Shown here in pieces: positions 15,609-24,179 of a stretch of DNA of 64,000 bases. The notes under the pieces were generated by a model. That model did no database searches. It saw only the letters and a list, made by a program, of their open reading frames with translations, and was not told the DNA's origin. The stretch lies in contig NZ_BSTD01000005.1 in the NCBI RefSeq assembly GCF_030269325.1, positions 1-64,000 of the forward strand, in the 5' to 3' direction. The translations under genes and the position numbers were made by a program. This DNA comes from Amycolatopsis sp. NBRC 101858. Lineage in GTDB: Bacteria > Actinomycetota > Actinomycetes > Mycobacteriales > Pseudonocardiaceae. Positions within the stretch are counted from its first letter, which is position 1. Each line of letters begins with the position of its first letter.

Positions 15609-16808
15609 ATGGCGTTCGACGTCGCTCGTATCCGTGGGCTCTTTCCCGCGCTGGGTGACGGCTGGATTCACTTCGACGGCGCCGCCGGAATGCTGGTCCC
15701 GGAACAGGTCGCTTCGGCCGTTTCGACGGCGATGCGCGCCCCGGTGTCGGGGCCGGGTGGAGCGTTTCCGGCCTCACAACGCGCGGAAAGCATCGTGACC
15801 GCGGCCCGCCGGGCCGTGGCCGACCTGGTCGGGGCCGACCCGGCCGCCGTCGTGCTCGGGCCCAGCTCGCCGGTGATGCTGCGCCGCCTCTGCGACGCGC
15901 TCGCCGAGCGCTGGACCATCGGCGACGAAGTCGTCGTCTCGAGGCTCGACGAACAAGCCAACCTCGCGCCGTGGCAGCGTGCCGCCAAGCGCGTCGGCGC
16001 GGTCGTGCGCTGGGGCGAGATCGACATTGAAACGTGTGAACTGCCCGCGTGGCAGTACGAGCAGCTCGTGTCGGCGCGCACGAAGGCCGTCGCGGTCACG
16101 CTCGCGTCCGGGTCCGTCGGCACGCGGCCGGACGTCCCGACGATCATCGAGTTCGCCAAGCGGGTCGGCGCGCTCGTCGTCGTCGACGCGACTTATGCCG
16201 CGCCGTTCCTGCCGCTGGACATCAACGCCCTCGGCGCCGACGTCATGGTCGTCTCGGCGCAGGCCTGGGGCGGCCCTTCGGTGGGGGCGCTCGTCTTCCG
16301 CGACCCCGAGCTGATCGAGCGGATCGCGTCGGTCTCGCTCGACCCGATGGCGCGCGGCGCTGCCCGCCTCGAGCTCGGCCCGCACGCCTACCCGCTGCTG
16401 GCCGGGCTGATCGCGTCGATCGACTACCTCGCCGGCCTCGACGACGCCGCGTCCGGATCGCGCCGCGAGCGCCTGGTCACCTCGCTCGGCTCGGCGAAGT
16501 CGTACCACGCCGGCCTGCTCGCGCAGCTGTCGACGGAACTGCTGTCGCTGCGGCACATCATGGTCATCGGCAACGCCATGCGCCGCATCCCCGCGCTCGC
16601 GTTCGCGGTCGCCGGCAAGAAAGCCCCCGAGGTCGCCGAGTACCTGGCTTCGCAGGGGTTGTGCGCCTTCGCCGACGACGGCGCGGCCGGCGTCTTCGCG
16701 TCACTCGGCGTCGGAGAAGTGGGCGGCGCCGTGCGGATCGGGCTCGCCCACTACTCCAACGTCTTCGAGATCAACCAGCTCGTGCGCGTGCTGGAAGAAC
16801 TCCGCTAG
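15609..16808 (+). CDS. Class V aminotransferase/cysteine desulfurase-like protein (Rv3778c family)
   Basis: A 399-residue fold-type I protein related to NifS/SufS-like enzymes. The fold is complete: MAFDVARIRGLFPALGDGWIHFDGAAGML at the start, VVVSRLDEQANLAPW, VVVDATYAAPF (Asp contacting PLP) and a C-terminal GGAVRIGLAHYSN. In the position where the family has SxHK with the PLP lysine, this protein reads SAQAWGGPSVGALVF, so the lysine appears to be missing. From memory the M. tuberculosis homologue Rv3778c also reads AWGG there, so the loss is likely old. It may not be a classical PLP transaminase. The stop shares CTAG with the converging oxidoreductase. Confidence 0.75.
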   Translation: MAFDVARIRGLFPALGDGWIHFDGAAGMLVPEQVASAVSTAMRAPVSGPGGAFPASQRAESIVTAARRAVADLVGADPAAVVLGPSSPVMLRRLCDALAERWTIGDEVVVSRLDEQANLAPWQRAAKRVGAVVRWGEIDIETCELPAWQYEQLVSARTKAVAVTLASGSVGTRPDVPTIIEFAKRVGALVVVDATYAAPFLPLDINALGADVMVVSAQAWGGPSVGALVFRDPELIERIASVSLDPMARGAARLELGPHAYPLLAGLIASIDYLAGLDDAASGSRRERLVTSLGSAKSYHAGLLAQLSTELLSLRHIMVIGNAMRRIPALAFAVAGKKAPEVAEYLASQGLCAFADDGAAGVFASLGVGEVGGAVRIGLAHYSNVFEINQLVRVLEELR

Positions 16809-17782
16809 GACTTCGCCGCCAGCAGGATCTTGCCGAACACGCTGCCCTCTTCCAGAGCGCGGTGCGCGGTCGAAGCCTCGGCCATCGGCACGACCTGGCC
16901 GATCACCGGCTTGACGAGACCCTCGGAAACCAGCGGCCACAGCCGTTCGCGGACGTCGGCGACGATCGCCGCCTTCTGGTCCAGCGGCCGGAAACGCAGG
17001 CCCGCCGCGAACACCGACGCCCGCTTGCCGAGCAGCGCGCCGACGTTCAGTTCGCCGTTCACCCCGCCCTGCATGCCGATGATGACGAGCCGGCCGTCCT
17101 GGCGCAGCGCGTCGACGTTGCGGCCCAGGTAGGACGCGCCCATGTTGTCGAGGATGACGTCCGCGCCGCCGAACTCCTTCTTGACGACCTCGACGAAGTC
17201 CTTCTCCTTGTAGTTGATCGCCAGGTCGGCGCCGAGCTGGCGGCAGCGGTCGAGCCGGTCTTCCGAACCCGCGGTGACGACGACGTACGCGCCCAGTGCC
17301 TTGCCGACCTGGATCGCGTGCGTGCCGATGCCGCCGGCGCCGCCGTGGACCAGCAGCACCTCGTCCTCGGCGAGCTTCGCGTGCATCACGACGTTCGCCC
17401 ACACCGTGCACGCCACCTCGGGCAGCCCGGCCGCGGTGATCAGGTCGAGCTCGGCCGGCACCGGCAGCAGCTGCCCGGCCGGGACGACGGCCTTCTCCGC
17501 GTAGCCGCCGCCCGCGAGCAGCGCGCAGACTTCGTCGCCGACGTTCCAGCCTGTGACGCCCTCGCCGAGTTCGGCGATCGTGCCGGAGCACTCCAGGCCG
17601 ATCGTTTCGCTGGCGCCGGGCGGCGGCGGGTAGTGGCCCTGGCGCTGCAGGAGGTCCGCCCGGTTCACCGCGCTCGCGGCCACGTCCAGCAGCACTTCGC
17701 CGGGGCCGGGTCGCGGATCCGCGACCTCCGACCACTCGAGAACGTCCGGGTCACCTGGCTCACGGATGGTGATCGCAAACAT
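16805..17782 (-). CDS. NAD(P)H:quinone oxidoreductase-like, zinc-free MDR
   Basis: A 325-residue medium-chain dehydrogenase of the quinone oxidoreductase (QOR/PIG3) group, matching Rv3777. The N-terminal catalytic domain has AASAVNRADLLQRQGHYPPPPGASE, typical of PIG3-like proteins, and lacks the zinc ligands of alcohol dehydrogenases. The Rossmann domain shows VHGGAGGIGTHAIQVGKALGAYVV and a C-terminal GKILL end. It probably reduces quinones or enones with NADPH. It is divergent from the M28 peptidase gene (82-base gap), which contains low-GC sequence suited to promoters. Confidence 0.88.
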   Translation of the reverse strand: MFAITIREPGDPDVLEWSEVADPRPGPGEVLLDVAASAVNRADLLQRQGHYPPPPGASETIGLECSGTIAELGEGVTGWNVGDEVCALLAGGGYAEKAVVPAGQLLPVPAELDLITAAGLPEVACTVWANVVMHAKLAEDEVLLVHGGAGGIGTHAIQVGKALGAYVVVTAGSEDRLDRCRQLGADLAINYKEKDFVEVVKKEFGGADVILDNMGASYLGRNVDALRQDGRLVIIGMQGGVNGELNVGALLGKRASVFAAGLRFRPLDQKAAIVADVRERLWPLVSEGLVKPVIGQVVPMAEASTAHRALEEGSVFGKILLAAKS

Positions 17783-17864
17783 GTGTCGACTGTATACCGG
17801 CGAACGAAGTTCCCGCCGAATGACGCATTGACGTACTACTCATTCGGAACAAAGGTGAGCAACC

Positions 17865-19406
17865 ATGTCACCCTTCAGAAAGAGATTCCTCCCGCCGATG
17901 GCCCTGGCCGCCGGCGCGACGCTGGTGCTCGGCCTGACCCCGGCCGCCGCCGCGACCACGGTCCCCGACGGTCCCGCGCTGGCCAAGCAGCTCGTCAAGA
18001 AGGTCGACGTCAACGGCGTCAACCGGCACCTCATCGCCCTGCAGCGCATCGCCGACACCAACGGCGGCACGCGCGCGGCGAGCACCGACGGCCACAAGAA
18101 GTCCGCCGAGTACATCGCGACCAAGCTCGAGGCGGCCGGCTTCCAGGTGACCCGCCAGGAGTTCCCGTTCACCTACTCGGAAACCCTGGCCGAGAAGCTG
18201 ACCGCGGGCGGCCGGAACGTCCCGGTCATCGCGATGGAGTACACCGTCTCGACGCCCGTCGGCGGCATCACCGCGCCGCTCGCCGTGGTCGCGGTCGACG
18301 ACACCAGTGGCTGCGAGGCCACCGACTACACCGCCGACGTCGCCGGCAAGATCGCGCTGATCAAGCGCGGCGGCTGCTCGTTCGCGCAGAAGCAGGAGAC
18401 CGCCGCGGCCGCGGGCGCGATCGGCGCCGTCGTCTACAACAACACCGACGGCGACCTGAACGGGACCCTGGGGGACCCGGCCGTCGCGAAGATCCCGACC
18501 GGGGGCGTGACCGCGGCCGCGGGTGCGCAGCTGGCCACCCTCGCCGGGCAGCCGGTGACCCTGGAGCTGCGCGCCTTCCAGGAGGCGCGGACCAGCTACA
18601 ACGTCATCGCCGAGACCAAGACCGGCCGCAAGGACAACGTCGTGATGCTGGGGTCGCACCTCGACAGCGTCCCGGCCGGCCCGGGCATCAACGACAACGG
18701 CTCCGGCTCGGCGACCCTGCTCGAGACGGCGCTGCAGCTGGGGAGCAGCCCGAAGGTCAACAACGGCGTCCGCTTCGGCTTCTGGAGCGCGGAGGAGTTC
18801 GGCCTGATCGGCTCGACCTACTACGTCGACTCGCTGAGCTTCGAGCAGCAGCTCGACATCGCGCTGTACCTGAACTTCGACATGATCGGCTCGCCGAACG
18901 CCGGGTACTTCGCCTACGACGGTGACAACTCCGACGGCGTCGGCGCGGGCCCCGGCCCGTACGGCTCGGCGCAGATCGAGAAGACCTTCGTCGACTACCT
19001 GCAGGCCGCGCGCGGGGTGTCCCTCGAGGGCACCGACTTCACCGGGCGTTCGGACTACGGCGAGTTCATCGCCGTCGGCATCCCGGCCGGTGGCCTGGAC
19101 ACCGGCGCCGAGGTCATCAAGACTCCGGCGCAGGCGGCGAAGTGGGGCGGCACGGCCGGCATCGCGTTCGACCCGTGCTACCACCAGGCCTGCGACAACC
19201 TGGGCAACATCGACCGGGTCGCGCTGGACCGCAACGCGGACGGCGTCGCCTGGGCCCTTGGCGTCTACGCGACGAGCACCGAGAGCGTCAACGGCGTGAA
19301 GCCGGGCAAGAGCAAGACGGCCAAGCAAAAGGCCGCCGACCGCGGTGCCCAGCGGAACTTCTCCGCCCGCGCCGTCGCCGGTGACCCGCACGCGCTGACC
19401 GCCTGA
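17865..19406 (+). CDS. Secreted M28 aminopeptidase with PA domain
   Basis: A 513-residue exported zinc aminopeptidase. A signal peptide covers about residues 1-30 (KRFLPPMALAAGATLVLGLTPAAAA). A protease-associated (PA) domain is inserted at about 125-225 (GKIALIKRGGCSFAQK, GAVVYNNTDG). The M28 catalytic part has HLDSVPAGPGINDNGSGSA with the first two zinc ligands, SAEEFGLIGS with the catalytic Glu pair, LNFDMIGSPN, and a late His in DPCYHQACDN. It releases N-terminal residues from peptides outside the cell, like Streptomyces aminopeptidase. A basic tail (KPGKSKTAKQKAADRGAQR) may be removed. A terminator follows. Confidence 0.9.
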   Translation: MSPFRKRFLPPMALAAGATLVLGLTPAAAATTVPDGPALAKQLVKKVDVNGVNRHLIALQRIADTNGGTRAASTDGHKKSAEYIATKLEAAGFQVTRQEFPFTYSETLAEKLTAGGRNVPVIAMEYTVSTPVGGITAPLAVVAVDDTSGCEATDYTADVAGKIALIKRGGCSFAQKQETAAAAGAIGAVVYNNTDGDLNGTLGDPAVAKIPTGGVTAAAGAQLATLAGQPVTLELRAFQEARTSYNVIAETKTGRKDNVVMLGSHLDSVPAGPGINDNGSGSATLLETALQLGSSPKVNNGVRFGFWSAEEFGLIGSTYYVDSLSFEQQLDIALYLNFDMIGSPNAGYFAYDGDNSDGVGAGPGPYGSAQIEKTFVDYLQAARGVSLEGTDFTGRSDYGEFIAVGIPAGGLDTGAEVIKTPAQAAKWGGTAGIAFDPCYHQACDNLGNIDRVALDRNADGVAWALGVYATSTESVNGVKPGKSKTAKQKAADRGAQRNFSARAVAGDPHALTA

Positions 19407-19414
19407 CGAACGAA

Positions 19415-19450
19415 GAAGGGGCCGTCCCATGCTTGGGACGGCCCCTTCTG
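19415..19450. terminator. Intrinsic terminator
   Basis: A perfect 15-bp stem (19415-19429 with 19434-19448) and a TGCT loop lie between the converging M28 peptidase (stop 19406) and the zinc metallopeptidase (stop 19458). The A-rich and T-rich outer parts allow termination in both directions. Confidence 0.9.
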
Positions 19451-19457
19451 TCGTGTC

Positions 19458-20384
19458 TCAGCCCAGGTTGTTCGTGCCGAAGGTGTCGCAGCGGGCCGGG
19501 TCGCCGGTCTGGAAGCCGGTGGTGAACCACTTCTTGCGCTGCGCGGACGTGCCGTGGGTGAACTTCGAGCGGTCGACCTGGCCGCCGCCGAGGTTCTGCT
19601 GGATGTAGTCGTCGCCGATGCGGGACGCGGTGTCCAGTGCGGAGGCGATGTCGTCCTGCGTGACGTCGGTGATCAGCGGCTTGCCGCTCTCGGTCGGCGT
19701 CGTCGAGGCGTGGTTGGCCCAGACGCCGGCGTAGCAGTCGGCCTGCAGTTCCAGGCGCACCGAACCGGACGTCGGGCCGGTGCCCGTGCCCTTCTTGGAC
19801 GTGCCGAGCAGGTTCTGCACGTGGTGCCCGTACTCGTGCGCGAGGACGTACGCCTCGGTGAAGAGGCCGCCCTGCGCGCCGAAGCGGGTCTTCAGCTCGT
19901 CGAAGAAGGAGAGGTCGATGTAGACCTCGGAGTCGGCCGGGCAGTAGAACGGCCCGGTGTCGGAGGTGGCGCTGCCGCAGCCGGTGCGCACGCCGCCGTT
20001 GAAGAAGTTCGTCGGCGCCTTCCGGTAGGTCGAGCCGGAGCGCGAGAACTGCTGCGTCCAGTAGTCCTGGACGGAGTTGACGATCGCGACGATCGCGCAG
20101 TCGTGGTTCTTGTTGGCGTCCGCGCCGGTCTTGCACTCGCTGGACAGCTTCGAGTTGTCGACCTGCTGGCCGGAGCCGACGCTGCCGAGCCCGCCGGTCA
20201 GGCCGCTGCCGCCGGTGCTCACCCCGCCGAGCTGGGAGAGCACGAAGTAGATGATCACCCCGACGACGCCGAGTCCGCCACCGCCGAGCGCAACGCGGCC
20301 GCCGATCCCGCCGCCGCCTCCACCGCTTCCGCGCAGGTCCTGGACTTCGGAGGCATCCAGGCCGGCATCGTCGTCGAATCTCAC
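19458..20384 (-). CDS. Neutral zinc metallopeptidase (YpfJ-like), membrane anchored
   Basis: A 308-residue protein of the YpfJ/KPN_02809 group. A glycine-rich cytosolic start is followed by one membrane segment (about 38-53, GLGVVGVIIYFVLSQLG), then an extracellular domain. Conserved motifs are DYWTQQF, DLSFFDEL, the zinc site HEYGHH (183-188) and LELQADCYAGVWA, which supplies the third ligand. Four cysteines suggest disulfides outside the cell. Function is not established for the family beyond the metallopeptidase-like site. The gene is the last of its leftward unit and converges on the M28 gene. Confidence 0.88.
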   Translation of the reverse strand: MRFDDDAGLDASEVQDLRGSGGGGGGIGGRVALGGGGLGVVGVIIYFVLSQLGGVSTGGSGLTGGLGSVGSGQQVDNSKLSSECKTGADANKNHDCAIVAIVNSVQDYWTQQFSRSGSTYRKAPTNFFNGGVRTGCGSATSDTGPFYCPADSEVYIDLSFFDELKTRFGAQGGLFTEAYVLAHEYGHHVQNLLGTSKKGTGTGPTSGSVRLELQADCYAGVWANHASTTPTESGKPLITDVTQDDIASALDTASRIGDDYIQQNLGGGQVDRSKFTHGTSAQRKKWFTTGFQTGDPARCDTFGTNNLG

Positions 20385-20925
20385 CCGCAGATCGTACTGT
20401 GCCGTTCGTTACCAAGCCGACCGTACGTAACGAGCCTGGGTGCGGCCGTCGCGCTGGCGGCCACACCCAGGCTCTGTACCGAGGTTGTGTCTTTGGTCGG
20501 CGGTTGGCCGCGACCGGGCCGGCGTTCAGGCTCTGTCGTCACGACTGCCGAGGTCGTGACCCGATACAGGCCCGATCGACGCCGTATGCGTGAACGCATG
20601 GAAGACCCGCGCTTCGGTGCTGTTCGCAGTCGCGCCCGGCCCGTTCGTGAACCGTTCCGGTCGCGGGGACACAGCAGGCGGTCAACCGCGAGGATCACCC
20701 GTCACGCAACCACCTGACCTCTCCCGGCGGGGAGCCGGGCCGGCACGTCATCGTCGCCGCGCCATACCCTGGCCGACCTTCCGCCACAAGCAGAATGCGC
20801 CTTTTCCGGCCGAGTCTCAACCTTTTCGTAACCCCACCTTCGGGCGATGTTGCGACGGCATTTTTACCCGCACGCAGTTCGGACTCGGACCGCGCGGTCC
20901 CTTGATCAGCGTTCTAGGCTGCCTT
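20385..20925. other. Intergenic region, about 540 bases, no supported gene
   Basis: No reading frame here has actinobacterial codon use or a recognisable product. The region has lower GC than its flanks near 20385-20430 and 20810-20880, which fits promoters for the leftward metallopeptidase and the rightward MarR gene. A small inverted repeat ATGCGT-GA-ACGCAT lies at 20586-20599 and could be an operator, with little support. Confidence 0.5.
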
Positions 20926-21399
20926 ATGACCGAGGAGCGGCCTGTGCGTTGGTTGAACGAAGCCGAGATGGCGGCGTGGCGCTCCTACATCGTGGCGACC
21001 CTGAAGCTGCGACAGGTGCTCCACCGCGAGCTGGCCGTGCAGCACGACGTGTCGTTGACCGACTACGAAGTGCTCGTGTGCCTGGAGATGCAGGCCGGGC
21101 ACCGGATGCGGATGTCCGAACTGGCCCTGCTGATGGGATCGACGAAGAGCAGGCTGTCGCACCAGGTCGGCCGGCTCGAAGACGCGGGGCTCGTCCTCCG
21201 GGTCCGCGACCCGGAAGACAAGCGCGGGGTCATCACGGAGCTGACCGACGAGGGCCTGGCCCTGCTGGCGAAGGCGGCGCCGACCCACCTGGAAGGGGTG
21301 CGAGAGCACCTCATCGACCTGCTGAGCCCCGCGGAGCAGGCGACGATCGCCGCGGCGTTCGACCGGGTCCTGGGCCACCTGTCCGAGGTGGACGGCTGA
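20926..21399 (+). CDS. MarR family transcriptional regulator
   Basis: A 157-residue winged-helix repressor of the MarR family. The dimer helix is at the N-terminus (WRSYIVATLKLRQVLHRELAVQHDVSLTDYEVLVCLE), the recognition helix is in RMSELALLMGSTKSRLSHQVGRLEDAGLV, and the wing is RDPEDKRGVITELTDEG. The ligand is unknown; no transporter or enzyme gene is adjacent, so the target is not evident. The ATG at 20926 directly follows the sequence GGCTGCCTT without a ribosome site, so a leaderless mRNA or the GTG at 20944 are both possible. Confidence 0.88.
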   Translation: MTEERPVRWLNEAEMAAWRSYIVATLKLRQVLHRELAVQHDVSLTDYEVLVCLEMQAGHRMRMSELALLMGSTKSRLSHQVGRLEDAGLVLRVRDPEDKRGVITELTDEGLALLAKAAPTHLEGVREHLIDLLSPAEQATIAAAFDRVLGHLSEVDG

Positions 21400-21434
21400 C
21401 CCGGGCGCGGCTACTCCGCGCCCGGGGCCTGGAG

Positions 21435-21521
21435 CGGTAGCGGTGGGATTCGAACCCACGGAGAGGTTGCCCCCTCGCATGTTTTCAAGACATGTTCCTT
21501 CGGCCGCTCGGACACGCTACC
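21435..21521 (-). tRNA. tRNA-Ser (UGA anticodon)
   Basis: An 87-nt class II tRNA on the minus strand. The acceptor stem GGTAGCG pairs with CGCTACC with G as discriminator, the anticodon loop CTTGAAA carries TGA, the long variable arm is GAGGGGGCAACCTC, and GGTTCGAATCC is the T arm. CCA is not encoded. Confidence 0.95.
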
Positions 21522-21587
21522 TCGCTCCACGAGGGTAGCCGACGGCCTCCGAGGCAACCTTCGCCCGGCCTGGGACGTGCTCCGGGC

Positions 21588-22001
21588 ATGGGTGAGGCAG
21601 ACCGGAAACCGTGGACCGACGGGATCCGCCCCCTGCTGGTGATCTTCGGGGTGCTCGCCGCCGTCTTCGGCGCCGGGAGCGCGATCTCCTACTACTCGGG
21701 GTCGGCCACTTCGGCCGGGACCGTGGAGCGGATCACCGGCTGGAGCACGGCGTCCGTCCGCGTCGACGAGCCGGGTGGCAGCCGGGTCCGCGAGGTGCGG
21801 ATCGCCAACGGCAACACCCGCGAGTACGCCGCCGGCACCCGGATCGGGGTCCGGTACTGGCCGGACGGCGAGCACGTCGCGGTCGACACCGTGCACGAGC
21901 CGCCGCTGGTGGCGCTCGTGACGTTCGGCACCGTTCTCCTCGTGATCGGCGGGTTCGCGCTGAAGGCCTGGCTCGGGCGGCTCAGGTCCAGGCGAGCGTG
22001 A
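21588..22001 (+). CDS. Small two-TM membrane protein (DUF3592-like)
   Basis: A 137-residue protein with two membrane segments, about residues 13-34 (IRPLLVIFGVLAAVFGAGSAIS) and 106-126 (LVALVTFGTVLLVIGGFALKA). Between them is an extracytoplasmic beta-rich part with GTVERITGWST, SRVREVRIANG and GTRIGVRYWPDGEHVAVD, the pattern of DUF3592 proteins, which have no known function. Its last 20 bases overlap the converging patatin gene. The ATG at 21588 gives a plausible short N-terminus; the longer frame runs into the tRNA gene and is unlikely. Confidence 0.65.
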   Translation: MGEADRKPWTDGIRPLLVIFGVLAAVFGAGSAISYYSGSATSAGTVERITGWSTASVRVDEPGGSRVREVRIANGNTREYAAGTRIGVRYWPDGEHVAVDTVHEPPLVALVTFGTVLLVIGGFALKAWLGRLRSRRA

Positions 22002-22821
22002 GGGCCGCGCCCTGGGCTCGCCCCGCTTCCGCCGCCGGGGTCCGGGTCGCCGGGTCCAGCGGGTTCTCGCCGATCGCCGCCACCGAAGCCTCGTCCGGGG
22101 TGATCAGGGCGACCTCCGCGCCCGCCGCGCGCAGGTCGTCCAGCACTGCGAGCAGCGGTTTCTCCATCGGCAGCGGTGCGTCCACCCCCAGCGGCGACAC
22201 CACCGTGACGCGGGTGCAGCCCGTCGCGTAGTCGGCGTTCTCGGCCGAGCGGACGCCGCCGTCCACGTACCGCCTGCCGCCGATCGTCACCGCCGGCCAG
22301 ACGCCCGGGACCGCGCAGCTGGCCGCCACCGCGTCGACCAGGGACACCCCGGACGCGCGGTCGAAGCGGCGCGGCTCGCCGGTCTCGGCGTCCACCGCCA
22401 CGATCACCAGGCGCTGCTCCGGCCACTCGTGCACCGGCAGTCGCGCTTCGATCACCACGCGGCGGTCCGCTTCGGGCACCGTTTCGGCCGCCAGCGCGAG
22501 CCGGCCCACCGCGCGCCGGATCTCGGCCGGTGACGTCGAGCCGGTGACCGCGCCGCCGAAGTCGGCCGCGAACTTCTCGAAGTCGATCTCGGCCGGGATC
22601 TCCGGGGTCTGGCGCGCCGGGTCCGCCTGGCGCGCGAACAGCTCGGGGAGCGGAGTCCCGCTCGTCACCTGCGCCGCGACCACCGAGCCCGCCGACGTCC
22701 CGACGAGCAGGTCCGCGCCCGTCAGGTCCTGGCCGCTCTCGGCCAGCCCGGTCAGCAACCCCGTCGTCCACGCGACGCCGGCGACTCCGCCGCCGCCCAG
22801 CACCAAGCCCTGTCCGCTCAT
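21982..22821 (-). CDS. Patatin-like phospholipase (RssA-like)
   Basis: A 279-residue lipid acyl hydrolase. It has the patatin set: the oxyanion loop GGGGVAG (9-15), the nucleophile Ser43 in GTSAG (41-45), and the catalytic Asp in YVDGG (about 187). No signal peptide is present, so it acts in the cytoplasm, on phospholipids or acyl esters. The downstream part (VTVVSPLGVDAPLPMEKPLL) fits the RssA/YchK group. It overlaps the converging small membrane protein gene by 20 bases and is followed upstream by a DUF2277 gene on the same strand, 32 bases away. Confidence 0.88.
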   Translation of the reverse strand: MSGQGLVLGGGGVAGVAWTTGLLTGLAESGQDLTGADLLVGTSAGSVVAAQVTSGTPLPELFARQADPARQTPEIPAEIDFEKFAADFGGAVTGSTSPAEIRRAVGRLALAAETVPEADRRVVIEARLPVHEWPEQRLVIVAVDAETGEPRRFDRASGVSLVDAVAASCAVPGVWPAVTIGGRRYVDGGVRSAENADYATGCTRVTVVSPLGVDAPLPMEKPLLAVLDDLRAAGAEVALITPDEASVAAIGENPLDPATRTPAAEAGRAQGAALTLAWT

Positions 22822-22853
22822 GCGGCCAGCCTATCGACGGGGTACGACAGTTT

Positions 22854-23135
22854 TCAGGCCTGCTTCAGCGCCTTGGCCGCGATCCGCGCCTGCACCTCGG
22901 GACGGCGCAGCGGCGGGATGGTCGCCGGCGGCTGACGGCGTTCGGGCAGCTGCTCCAGCAGCCGCGTGGTGATCTCCGTGATCTCGGCGACCGCCGCTTC
23001 GAACGGCTCGCGCGTGGCGTCCGAAAGCGACTGCACGCCGGTCACCTTGCGGACGTACTGGCGGGCCGCGGCCTCGATCTCCTCGCCCGTCGCGGCCGGC
23101 TGGAGCCCTCGGAGGGTGGTGATGTTTCGGCACAT
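22854..23135 (-). CDS. DUF2277 family protein
   Basis: A 93-residue cytosolic protein starting MCRNITTLRGLQPAATGEEIEAAARQYVRKVTG, the conserved start of DUF2277, whose members are small helical proteins of unknown function in actinobacteria and proteobacteria. The rest is helical (AVAEITEITTRLLEQLPERRQPP). It lies upstream of, and on the same strand as, the patatin gene and may be cotranscribed with it. Confidence 0.85.
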   Translation of the reverse strand: MCRNITTLRGLQPAATGEEIEAAARQYVRKVTGVQSLSDATREPFEAAVAEITEITTRLLEQLPERRQPPATIPPLRRPEVQARIAAKALKQA

Positions 23136-23237
23136 GCCGCCCAGGGTACGACGCTTCGGACGCCTCGATCACACGGTCGGGTAGGCCCGGCCCCACCTCG
23201 TTGACGCCGGATCCCGCAGTTGGGCAGTGTCGGGGAA

Positions 23238-24179
23238 GTGCCTCTCAGACCGCGTCCCTTCCGCTCCGCCCGTCCCGAACCGCGCACCCTCGAAGAAGAA
23301 ACCCCGGAAACCCCGATCCCGGAACAGGCCTGGCCGCGCGTGCGGGCCGACGAGCTGGTCACCCTCGTGGCACACGTCTTCGCCGCTCACGGCTTCCCCG
23401 AAACCCGCGCCCGCATGGCGGCGGAAGCCCTCTGCCACGGCGACCTGACCGGTTCCCCGGACACCGGTGTCGCCGACCTGACCCGCATCCACCTGCCGAT
23501 GCTGAAGACCGGGCACGTCGTGCCGCACGCCGAGCCACTGATGATCGCTGACCGCGGGGCCGCCGCGCTGCTCGACTACCGCCGCGCGCCCGGGCTCTGG
23601 GCGGTCGGCGACGCGATGGACCGGGCGGTGACGCGGGCCGGCCGCTTCGGCGTCGGGCTCGTCTCACTGCGCGGAATCGGGCCGTTCGGCCGGGCCGGGC
23701 ACCACGCCGCGCGGGCCCTGCCGCACGCGATGATCGGGCTGGTGCTCGCCGCGGGCGGCGAGCCAGGCCAGCCGATGAACCCGCTGGGCATGGCCGCGCC
23801 CGGGGGCGCGTACCCCGAGTTCGTCTTCGACATGGACCGCTCCGGCTCGGAAGGCGCCGGGCTGACGCTGCTGGTCGAGGTCCTCGCCGGGGTGCTGTCC
23901 GGCGTGGCCGACCACGAGCACGACACCGGCCTGCTGGTGCTGGCGATCGCGCCGACGACGCTGCGCAGCGCCGACGGCTTCTACCGCGCGGCCAGCGCGC
24001 TCTTCGGCAGCATGCTCGGCTGGGAGGGCGGGGCGCCGATCCGCTACCCCGGCTGGCGCGAGGCCCAGCACCTGGAGCAGTGCCGCGCGCTGGGGGTGCC
24101 CCTGTCCGGCCCGGTGCGCCGCGAGCTGGACGCACTGGCGGCGTCGATCGGCCTGCCGCCGCTGACCAGCGTGGGTTAG
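23238..24179 (+). CDS. Malate/L-lactate dehydrogenase-family (Ldh_2) protein, divergent
   Basis: A protein of about 313 residues that resembles the NAD-dependent Ldh_2/MDH family (YlbC/AllD/ComC type). RADELVTLVAHVFAAHGFPETRARMAAEALCHGDLTG is the family's N-terminal helix pair, and GVGLVSLRGIGPFGRAGHHAARAL corresponds to the nucleotide and substrate region. The body is shorter and the usual NDYG-like and GGG substrate motifs are weak, so activity is uncertain. A 38-residue Pro/Glu-rich N-terminus is unusual. The start is uncertain: GTG 23238 or TTG 23220. Its stop overlaps that of the S4 gene in TTAG. Confidence 0.55.
   Translation: MPLRPRPFRSARPEPRTLEEETPETPIPEQAWPRVRADELVTLVAHVFAAHGFPETRARMAAEALCHGDLTGSPDTGVADLTRIHLPMLKTGHVVPHAEPLMIADRGAAALLDYRRAPGLWAVGDAMDRAVTRAGRFGVGLVSLRGIGPFGRAGHHAARALPHAMIGLVLAAGGEPGQPMNPLGMAAPGGAYPEFVFDMDRSGSEGAGLTLLVEVLAGVLSGVADHEHDTGLLVLAIAPTTLRSADGFYRAASALFGSMLGWEGGAPIRYPGWREAQHLEQCRALGVPLSGPVRRELDALAASIGLPPLTSVG

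Noticed and set aside
16049..18925. A very long open frame of over 900 codons on the + strand
   Set aside because: It is antisense or out of frame to the class V, quinone oxidoreductase and M28 genes, is extremely Arg-rich and has no protein motifs; a GC-skew shadow.
20381..20698. A 105-codon frame on the - strand in the gap before the MarR gene
   Set aside because: Arg/Ser-rich composition without domains, no ribosome site, third-position GC not raised.
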